From: an uncultured Caulobacteraceae bacterium
Lineage (GTDB): Bacteria; Pseudomonadota; Alphaproteobacteria; Caulobacterales; Caulobacteraceae
Direction of reading: 5' to 3'
Length of the DNA: 11,332 bases
Assembly (NCBI GenBank): GCA_937952995.1
Contig: CALFYB010000012.1
Location: forward strand, 1-11,332
The notes below the pieces were generated by a model. The model was not told the DNA's origin. It did no database searches and saw only the letters and a list, made by a program, of their open reading frames with translations. The translations under genes and the position numbers were made by a program. Positions within the stretch are counted from its first letter, which is position 1; each line of letters opens with the position of its first letter. This document shows, one piece after another, positions 1-5,207 of this stretch.

Positions 1-584
1 CCCAAGGCTCCAACGTCGGCACCTACCAGATCGCGGCCTCTGGAGCTTCGGCGCTGAACTATGATTTTAGCTATCTGCCCGGCACATTGACCATCTCTAA
101 GGCGATGTTGACGGTCACGGCTGACGATAAGCGCCGGGAATATGGTCTCGCAAATCCAAGCCTGACCGCCACGATCAGTGGCTATCGAAATGGGGACACA
201 GGCGCTGTTATGTCTGGCCTGTCGCTAACGACGGCGGCGACCCAAGGCTCTAATGTCGGGACCCATCAGATCACGGCCTCCGGGGCCTCGGCTCTGAACT
301 ACGATTTCAGTTATCTGCCGGGTATGCTCACCATTACCAAGGCTAGGCTGAGCATTCGAGCGGATGATAAGAGCCGTGAATATGGCGCGTTGAACCCAAA
401 TTTTACGCCGAATATCACCGGTTTCCGCAATGGGGATGGCCTTGAGGTTGTTTCAAATCTCAAGTTTTCCACCTCGGCAACGCAGCGCTCCGCAATCGGT
501 GATTATGAAATCATCGGTAGCGACGCCGTGTCCCTCAATTACGACTTTGACTATTTGCCAGGGACCCTATCGATCAGGCCGATC
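1..584 (+). repeat. Tandem 240-bp (80-codon) MBG repeat units
   Basis: The period is exactly 240 bases: the same sequence phase recurs at 1, 241 and 481. Units run about 105-344 and 345-584, with a partial unit at 1-104. By eye, bases 1-104 and 241-344 differ at about 23 positions, but the encoded 34 residues differ at only about 4, so most changes are silent. The last unit is much more diverged, especially in 'QRSAIGDYEIIGSDAVS' against 'QGSNVGTHQITASGAS'. Confidence 0.85.
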
Positions 585-788
585 AACCGGCTGGTTGCTA
601 GGGTGACCTCGTCAAGTGTATCTCAGATAGGGCAGAAGGACCGAGGCCCGCTTCAATGGCGTTGGCCGCAAATCCAAGTGACCCCAGAGCAGGACAACGA
701 CATCCCCCTGATGACCGATGTTGATGCCGTCTACATCGCCTACGGTGGCCTGTTGGCGAAGTCGGATGTTCGGCAACTACCAAATTGA
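1..788 (+). CDS. C-terminal part of a large MBG-repeat (filamentous haemagglutinin-type) surface protein, 5' truncated by window
   Basis: The frame is open from base 3, so the first ATG at 87 is internal and the real start lies upstream; 261 residues are visible. Two full and one partial 80-residue repeats are seen, each with a 'ADDKxREYG' start, a 'GxxxGDG/T' middle and a 'LNYDFxYLPGxLxI' end. This is the pattern of MBG domains, immunoglobulin-like beta modules found in tandem in large secreted adhesins, often two-partner-secretion passengers in alphaproteobacteria. After the last repeat comes a hydrophilic tail of about 65 residues rich in Gln, Asp and Arg. It has no beta-barrel, LPxTG motif or other anchor, which fits a passenger secreted by a separate TpsB-type pore rather than a classical autotransporter. 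The N-terminal secretion domain and any partner pore are outside the window, so the secretion route is inference. The stop codon lies three bases from that of the convergent hydrolase gene. Confidence 0.8.
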   Translation, partial: QGSNVGTYQIAASGASALNYDFSYLPGTLTISKAMLTVTADDKRREYGLANPSLTATISGYRNGDTGAVMSGLSLTTAATQGSNVGTHQITASGASALNYDFSYLPGMLTITKARLSIRADDKSREYGALNPNFTPNITGFRNGDGLEVVSNLKFSTSATQRSAIGDYEIIGSDAVSLNYDFDYLPGTLSIRPINRLVARVTSSSVSQIGQKDRGPLQWRWPQIQVTPEQDNDIPLMTDVDAVYIAYGGLLAKSDVRQLPN

Positions 789-799
789 CGTTTAACGTC
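787..799. other. Small inverted repeat spanning the two convergent stop codons
   Basis: GACGT-tta-ACGTC forms a 5-bp stem. It starts in the TGA stop of the adhesin gene (786-788), and its loop is the TTA that reads as the TAA stop of the hydrolase gene on the other strand (792-794). It is short and has no T-run on either side, so calling it a shared bidirectional terminator is only a guess. Confidence 0.3.
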
Positions 800-1694
800 G
801 ATCATTAAGCCAGCTTCGGATGGTCTTGTTGACCAAGGCCTCGGCGTCATGCTGCACGAAATGATCAGCCGAGGGGATCATCAGAACGGTTGTGTCCTGC
901 GAGACAAAATCCCAAGTCCCGGCGTGGCCTGCGGCGTTGAGGGCCTTGTCCTTCATGCCGTGAATGACCAACACCGGAACACTGATCATCGGTGGGTTGG
1001 CGGCCATGATCCCGCCCTTTTCGGTCGTCGTCTTGGGGTAGTTGGCACGGTAATAGTTCAGCATCCCAACCATGCTGGAGCGCTTAAAGGCCTCCACATA
1101 GCCTGGTTTTTCCGCAGGATCCTTAACCCAACCCGCCAAGCCTTCGGCCGTGAGGTATTTCTCAAAGCCGGGCTGTTGGAAGTTGCGGGCATATTGGCTG
1201 TTCTTTTGCTGCTCGGCATTTGTCGCCATTTCGCGGGCGAAGCCGACAGGGTGGGGCACGCTCATGATAATCAGGCGATTGACCAGATCGGGGCGGGTGA
1301 ACACGACCTGCCAAGAGATCGCCGCACCCCAATCATGGCCGATAATGATGGCGTTCTTCTGTCCCTCAGCCTCAATGACTGCCGCGACATCTCCAACCAG
1401 ATTGGACATGGCATAGGCTGCTTCCCCCTCTGGCTTGTCGGAAAGATTGTACCCACGGTTGTCCAGCGCAGCGGTGCGATAACCAGCCTTGTTCAGGGTC
1501 GCCATCAGCGGCTTCCACGTCGCCCAATAGTCTGGAAAGCCGTGGATCATGACCACTAACGGGCCTTCTCCATCGACCACATAGTGGATCTTGACCCCCT
1601 TGTTGGAGACATAACGGTTCTGCGGCTCGGCGGTTGCGCTTGTGGACAAACAAAGCCCGACGAAAAACGCGAGGGTGGCAATAGTCCTTAGCAT
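792..1694 (-). CDS. Secreted alpha/beta hydrolase, epoxide-hydrolase-like
   Basis: This 300-residue alpha/beta-hydrolase is probably exported to the periplasm. Residues 1-22 form a signal peptide with a hydrophobic core and an 'ATA|EP' cleavage site. HGFPD (51-55) is the oxyanion-hole HGxP motif. 'GHDWGA' (119-124) places Asp121 as nucleophile, which marks the epoxide hydrolase / haloalkane dehalogenase branch rather than a serine esterase. Asp249 ('HGMKDKAL') and His278 ('ADHFVQHD') complete the likely triad. 'LNYYRAN' (212-218) matches the cap-domain motif that carries an epoxide-activating tyrosine in epoxide hydrolases, so an epoxide substrate is favoured. A dehalogenase or an uncharacterised lactone/ester hydrolase remains possible. 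The ATG at 1694 is preceded by a GGGG-containing ribosome site (about 1703-1706) and starts the signal peptide directly. The gene appears monocistronic, with 160 bases between it and the next minus-strand gene. Confidence 0.85.
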   Translation of the reverse strand: MLRTIATLAFFVGLCLSTSATAEPQNRYVSNKGVKIHYVVDGEGPLVVMIHGFPDYWATWKPLMATLNKAGYRTAALDNRGYNLSDKPEGEAAYAMSNLVGDVAAVIEAEGQKNAIIIGHDWGAAISWQVVFTRPDLVNRLIIMSVPHPVGFAREMATNAEQQKNSQYARNFQQPGFEKYLTAEGLAGWVKDPAEKPGYVEAFKRSSMVGMLNYYRANYPKTTTEKGGIMAANPPMISVPVLVIHGMKDKALNAAGHAGTWDFVSQDTTVLMIPSADHFVQHDAEALVNKTIRSWLNDRR

Positions 1695-1854
1695 CGAGAT
1701 ACCCCGCAGAATTCAATTCAGGGCCACACAGACCCATAGGGGCCTATGATGTACCGTCGAAGACGGGCGGGGAAGTCTCAAGCTCTATCGACACCGAAAT
1801 TAATTAGAGGCCTATGGTTATGCAGCCCTCCTAGCGCGTAGTGGCGGGGCAAGG
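1695..1854. other. Intergenic spacer upstream of the hydrolase gene
   Basis: This 160-base gap separates two minus-strand genes. It should hold the end of the upstream transcript and the hydrolase promoter. I see an AT-rich patch around 1796-1808 and the palindrome at 1735-1748, but no convincing -35/-10 pair and no hairpin with a T-run. Confidence 0.4.
1735..1748. repeat. 6-bp-arm palindrome with a second half-site at 1809-1816
   Basis: CATAGG-gg-CCTATG is a perfect inverted repeat. Its right part, GGCCTATG (1741-1748), recurs exactly at 1809-1816 in the same spacer. A dyad plus a distant half-site upstream of the hydrolase start (1694) could be an operator, but chance cannot be excluded for sequences this short. 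Confidence 0.35.
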
Positions 1855-2496
1855 TTAGATCCCGAGCAACTGATTTAATTTAGCGACGGCTTCAGGCGTC
1901 AGAGCCTTATTGGTTGAGCTCGATAAGGTCGTTTGGGCGTCAATTATCGCCTGTTGGGATGCTGCAAGTTGAGCCTGATCTGCCGCCAACTTTTGTTGCG
2001 CCGCGGATAGATCCGAGGTCGCCCGATCAATATCAGCTTGAACCGGCGGGTTTGCGGCTTTCGCAGCATCCAAGGCCGTTTGGGCGAGCGTCACAGCCGA
2101 CTGATCTTGGCTCACAAGGCCCGAATACTGTTTGATAGAGGTCTGAGCGCTCACGGTTGAAGCCTTGTAAGCTGCGATCGCGCCGACGGTAGAGGTCGCA
2201 GAGGCATGCTCTAGCGCCGTGGTCGATGCATGTGCGGCATTGAGCTTGCCTAGAAAGGATGCCCCCTTGCCGAGTGTAGGATCCAATCTTGGGGCCGTTT
2301 GAGGAGCGGATGGTCGCCTATTGATCGCATTGGATTGCGGGACGACCTTCGGGATCGGCTGCATCCTAGGGGCTACGGTGACCGGTGGGCGGGGCGGGGG
2401 ACCGTGAGGCACGCCCTGGGGCGGAGCCGCTAAAACTTGCGACGTCGCTGCCACCGTCATTCCCAAAACCGCTACCTTCGCAAGGGATCGAAGCAT
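1855..2496 (-). CDS. Exported Pro-rich / Ala-Gln-rich helical protein of unknown function
   Basis: I do not recognise this 213-residue protein. Residues 1-23 look like a signal peptide ('LGMTVAATSQVLA' then 'APPQ'). Residues 24-75 are a Pro-rich, probably extended linker. Residues 80-192 are Ala/Gln/Ser/Thr-rich and predicted helical, with heptad-like stretches ('SDLSAAQQKLAADQAQLAAS', 161-180) that suggest a coiled coil. The C-terminus 'LTPEAVAKLNQLLGI' is a short amphipathic helix. The ATG at 2496 was chosen over a TTG at 2541 because GGAG lies nine bases before it and the signal peptide begins right there; the TTG would add 15 hydrophilic residues in front. It lies 41 bases after the beta-barrel gene on the same strand and is probably co-transcribed, so a periplasmic role at the outer membrane is plausible inference. 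There are no Cys pairs or enzymatic motifs. Confidence 0.65.
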   Translation of the reverse strand: MLRSLAKVAVLGMTVAATSQVLAAPPQGVPHGPPPRPPVTVAPRMQPIPKVVPQSNAINRRPSAPQTAPRLDPTLGKGASFLGKLNAAHASTTALEHASATSTVGAIAAYKASTVSAQTSIKQYSGLVSQDQSAVTLAQTALDAAKAANPPVQADIDRATSDLSAAQQKLAADQAQLAASQQAIIDAQTTLSSSTNKALTPEAVAKLNQLLGI

Positions 2497-2537
2497 GGTG
2501 ATGTTCTCCGCAAACTGAGGTTCGTCGAATAATGTGG

Positions 2538-3410
2538 TCAAGAACCGGATGGAAAATAGCTAAGCCGCAAACCCGCACCAAACCGCGGACTTGAGCTATT
2601 CAATCCACTCGCGCCATAGACGGTCAGGCCCCAGCTTTGCGCCATACGATAGGTCAAATAGGGCGACACCATCAGTTGACCGTCTAATCCGTCTGCAACG
2701 GGTTCGCGATAGGAGACCGTTAGGCCGTAGTTCTTTTGAATTTCGGGGCTGTAATTAAGACCTAAAGAGGCATAGGCCCCATCCTTCAGGGCATAGTCGC
2801 TTGGGTTTCCGAGCCAAGAATAGCCGAGGCTGCCGAACACCATCAGCGTCGAGCCAACCGATTTGCTGAGATTTGCGCCTACCCCGTAGTCATTTTCACC
2901 CGTCCCGATGGTCGTCTTCGCCGTTGCGAGTTTTATGTCTGTGTTGATCTCAAGGGAGGGGTAGGTGGGGGCCTCATCTACTAACCGATAGGCCGCAGTT
3001 AGGTTGACGTCTCCAACCCCGGACCGCCTCGTGTTTGTGACGTTGGCTGCGGGCGCGACGATCACGCCGCCGACAACTTGGCCCGGACCTTTGATGGTAA
3101 GGTAAGAGATATTGCCCTCGAGCCTCAGCCGGCCAAGATAGGCCTTTGCGATGATCGGTGTACTGAGCACCGTCGTGTCCGAGGTTTGATCATAATCGCC
3201 GACGGAATAGTCCACGCCGGTCGCCATCTCTACCTGTGCTGAATGGTCAGGTTCCGATTGAACCGTCGCTAAGAGCGGGTCAGCGTAAGCCCTATCCGTC
3301 CGCTCTGACGCTAACGCTGTCGACTGGCCACAGGCGATGCTGACCACAGCAACGCCAATAACCGCAATAGCCTTGAACTCGGTGCTGTTGATTGTGTGAA
3401 AATTGACCAT
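2538..3410 (-). CDS. Predicted outer-membrane beta-barrel, MetA-pathway phenol-degradation transporter type
   Basis: This 290-residue protein has a long N-terminal signal peptide, probably cut after 'TALA' (31-34). The rest consists of alternating amphipathic strands that end in a strand-like C-terminus ('FGAGLRLSYFPSGS'). 'SGVGDVNLTAAYRL' (130-143), the charged turn 'IGTGENDYGVG' (168-178), 'VFGSLGYSWLG' (191-201) and 'YASLGLNYS' (213-221) resemble the family annotated as putative MetA-pathway of phenol degradation / 'transporter' (Pfam Phenol_MetA_deg). Those members are thought to be outer-membrane channels, mostly of unproven substrate. The family call rests on remembered motif patterns, not a search. 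AAGGGG lies just before the ATG at 3410. The gene is first in a likely two-gene operon with the exported helical protein. Its spacer from the symporter gene is rich in inverted repeats. Phenol transport itself should not be assumed. Confidence 0.65.
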   Translation of the reverse strand: MVNFHTINSTEFKAIAVIGVAVVSIACGQSTALASERTDRAYADPLLATVQSEPDHSAQVEMATGVDYSVGDYDQTSDTTVLSTPIIAKAYLGRLRLEGNISYLTIKGPGQVVGGVIVAPAANVTNTRRSGVGDVNLTAAYRLVDEAPTYPSLEINTDIKLATAKTTIGTGENDYGVGANLSKSVGSTLMVFGSLGYSWLGNPSDYALKDGAYASLGLNYSPEIQKNYGLTVSYREPVADGLDGQLMVSPYLTYRMAQSWGLTVYGASGLNSSSPRFGAGLRLSYFPSGS

Positions 3411-3458
3411 GCGACCCCTTTAGTCTGGGCATGGCTAGCTCAGACTTCTTTGACAGAC

Positions 3459-3515
3459 GCCTACCTTGGGCATGTCCCATGACCCCAATGGTCAGGACAG
3501 TCGAGTGGGGTAGGC
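3459..3515 (-). repeat. Nested hairpin in the predicted 5' leader of the beta-barrel gene
   Basis: The outer arms GCCTACC (3459-3465) and GGTAGGC (3509-3515) are perfect 7-bp complements. Inside them, GTCC-ca-TGACC (3474-3484) pairs with GGTCA-GGAC (3490-3498) across a 5-base loop, giving nine pairs with a two-base bulge. The structure ends 48 bases before the barrel ATG. Confidence 0.55.
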
Positions 3516-3531
3516 ACTCATCTCTGAGGTC

Positions 3532-3576
3532 ATTGATATTGCCCATCGCATTGGCAATACGATGATGAATATCAAT
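3532..3576. repeat. AT-rich palindromic element downstream of the symporter gene
   Basis: ATTGATATT (3532-3540) and AATATCAAT (3568-3576) are perfect 9-bp inverted arms. Within them ATTGCC (3538-3543) can pair with GGCAAT (3553-3558), or CATCG (3544-3548) with CGATG (3560-3564), giving competing inner stems. It starts 11 bases after the symporter stop codon. Confidence 0.55.
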
Positions 3577-3587
3577 AGATTATGGAA

Positions 3588-5066
3588 TTATGATGCCTTG
3601 TCGATATCGACTTGGGGCGGCAGGCTTGGACCCTCTGGAAGCTGCTTTTGAAAGGCGAGGCTGGCTTGTCGACCAAACACCAAACGATTGACGCTAAGCG
3701 CGAAGACCACGCACGCGATCAAGGTTACCAGCATCAGGTGGATATAGTGGACAGGTGTCCAGCCAAAGGTGAAGAAGGCATAGAGCAGGGTGCCGAAAAT
3801 CACAGCTCCGATAACGGCCCGGCCATCAACATTCTTGAACATCAATCCGACGATGAAGGCCGAGAGGATCGGCATGGACAGTAGTCCGTTCAACTGCTGC
3901 ACCAGATTGATGATCGAAGCCGCCCCCATATAGACAGGCACCAGGGCCACCGACACAACCATAAAGGACACAGATATAATCGTGTTCAATCGGCCGACAT
4001 CTGGCTTTTCGGCGATGAATTTCTCGTGCAGATCGCAGACATAGAGTGTGACTGACGAGTTCAAGACTGAGGTGTAACTGGTCAGCAGGGCAGCAGCCAT
4101 GAAAGCGGCAAAGGCCCCGGAGAGCCATCCCGGCATGACCAGAGCGACAAGCTTGCCATAGGTCGCATCGCCTGCATCGCCAAACAGCTTAAAGGCCACG
4201 ACACCGGGCACCACGACGATGGCGGGGATGAAAATCAATCGGATCACCGCCGCCGCCAAAACGCCTTTTTGGCCCTCTTTGAGATTGGGTGCCGCCATGG
4301 CGCGCTGGGTGATGGTCTGATTGGTGCTCCAATAGAACATCTGGATGAAGATCATGCCGGTCAGGAGCGTCTGCCAAGGGATCGGCGAATCCGGCCCTCC
4401 GATCATGCTAAGCCGCTCTGGTGGAATGCCTGAGAGGTCGAAATGGATCGCGGCCAGAGCCAAGATCACCACTAAGGCGGCCATTCCCAAAACGCCGACG
4501 CCTGAAATAGTGTCATAAACTGCGACTGCGCGCAGACCCCCGCCGATGGCATAGGCCCCGCCCAGAACGGCCATAGCTGCCGCGATATAGATCAGAGGGA
4601 TATCAATCCCGAACATGGTCTTGAGGAACAGCGAGCCCGTATAGAGCATGATGGGCAGATAGATGAACACATTGCCGAGCAAAAACAGGACCGAGACCAC
4701 CGCTCTTAGATGCACCGAGCCATATTTGCGTTCTAACAGCTCGGTCGTGGTCGTGCAGTTGTTGCGGTAGTAGATCGGTAGAAAGATCCAGCAGAGCATC
4801 AACAGTCCCGCGATAGCCGAAAGCTCCCACCAGGCCAGCAGCAGCATCTGATTGCCGTTCATGCCGACCAACTGGTCGGTCGACAGGTTGGTCAAGGTGA
4901 TTGACCCCGCGATAAAGGGCCAGGTCAGGTTGCCGCCAGCGAGAAAATATTCGCGGTTAGAGTCGCTCGAACGGCCACCCATGCGCGAGACCTGCCAGGC
5001 TGTGAGCACGGCCATAAGGGCCGTAAGTCCTAGAAATACGGCCCATTGGATGATGTTGGTCTGCAC
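3588..5066 (-). CDS. SSS-family sodium:solute symporter, probably for galactose or small galactosides
   Basis: This 492-residue inner-membrane protein has about 13-14 hydrophobic segments and the hallmarks of the solute:sodium symporter family. These are 'REYFLAGGNLTW' (38-49) before the second helix, 'TNLSTDQLVGMNG' (59-71) at the unwound first core helix, 'YWSTNQTITQRAMAA' (245-259), 'EGQKGVLAAA' (264-273), and the Ser/Thr-rich 'LLTSYTSVLNSS' (327-338) typical of the sodium site. Gln65, Glu81, Asn249 and Gln390 fall in the segments that line the sugar site in the Vibrio galactose symporter vSGLT. That comparison is from memory and supports a sugar substrate. The start is GTG at 5066, four bases after a G-run. 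The gene is transcribed away from the GH36 operon through a 141-base shared promoter region, which points to a galactoside cargo; substrate identity is inference. Confidence 0.85.
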   Translation of the reverse strand: MQTNIIQWAVFLGLTALMAVLTAWQVSRMGGRSSDSNREYFLAGGNLTWPFIAGSITLTNLSTDQLVGMNGNQMLLLAWWELSAIAGLLMLCWIFLPIYYRNNCTTTTELLERKYGSVHLRAVVSVLFLLGNVFIYLPIMLYTGSLFLKTMFGIDIPLIYIAAAMAVLGGAYAIGGGLRAVAVYDTISGVGVLGMAALVVILALAAIHFDLSGIPPERLSMIGGPDSPIPWQTLLTGMIFIQMFYWSTNQTITQRAMAAPNLKEGQKGVLAAAVIRLIFIPAIVVVPGVVAFKLFGDAGDATYGKLVALVMPGWLSGAFAAFMAAALLTSYTSVLNSSVTLYVCDLHEKFIAEKPDVGRLNTIISVSFMVVSVALVPVYMGAASIINLVQQLNGLLSMPILSAFIVGLMFKNVDGRAVIGAVIFGTLLYAFFTFGWTPVHYIHLMLVTLIACVVFALSVNRLVFGRQASLAFQKQLPEGPSLPPQVDIDKAS

Positions 5067-5207
5067 GCTGCCCCCCGTCCGCTTTTATAGTTTACCGTCA
5101 GTTGAGGGTCTGGAAGCAGCCCGCGTCAATCGGATTATTGTACGGATGGTCAAGACTGGCTGGCGAGGCTAGCCTGCCGCCAAGATCATCGTGGGGCGGA
5201 TTCGACA
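5067..5207. promoter_or_regulatory. Divergent promoter region between symporter and alpha-galactosidase operon
   Basis: This 141-base spacer must drive both the minus-strand symporter and the plus-strand operon. On the minus strand, CTATAAAA (5083-5090) is a -10-like box, with no good -35 at the usual distance. CGGAT occurs twice, 12 bases apart (5131-5135 and 5143-5147), next to two GTCAA copies (5125-5129 and 5150-5154). A strong dyad sits at 5161-5182. The GH36 start has GGGGCGGA (5193-5200) seven bases upstream as ribosome site. Confidence 0.6.
5161..5182. promoter_or_regulatory. Candidate operator / leader hairpin upstream of the alpha-galactosidase start
   Basis: The core AGGCTAGCCT (5166-5175) is a perfect 10-bp palindrome. 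It is flanked by TGGCG (5161-5165) and CGCCA (5178-5182), which are complementary after a two-base offset. Size and symmetry suit a dimeric repressor, and in RNA it would be an 8-bp bulged hairpin. It ends 25 bases before the ATG. Which regulator binds, if any, is unknown; the TetR protein of this locus is one candidate. Confidence 0.4.

Larger units (their letters stand above)
3411..3587 (-). promoter_or_regulatory. Structured spacer: likely promoter/leader of the beta-barrel operon
   Basis: These 177 bases lie between the symporter stop and the barrel start, both on the minus strand. An AT-rich stretch (3561-3596) lies far enough upstream to hold a promoter, though no textbook -35/-10 pair stands out. 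Two inverted-repeat systems (3459-3515 and 3532-3576) occupy much of the rest. Neither is followed by a T-run on the minus strand, so intrinsic termination after the symporter is not evident. Confidence 0.45.

Noticed and set aside
849..1559. 236-codon open frame on the plus strand opposite the alpha/beta hydrolase
   Set aside because: It lies wholly antisense to a gene with intact catalytic motifs, and its product has no recognisable domain; long antisense frames are common in GC-rich DNA.
2497..2541. TTG start at 2541 giving a 228-residue version of the exported helical protein
   Set aside because: The ATG at 2496 has a well-spaced GGAG and starts a standard signal peptide; the TTG has neither, although it would overlap the upstream stop.
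3327..3344. Possible lipoprotein signal around Cys27 of the beta-barrel protein
   Set aside because: The residues before the Cys (S-I-A) lack the Leu-like residue expected at -3, and a standard signal peptidase I site follows at 'TALA'.
2538..3410. Barrel protein as the TpsB pore for the MBG adhesin
   Set aside because: At 290 residues it is about half the length of FhaC/ShlB-type pores and shows no POTRA-like N-terminal domain.
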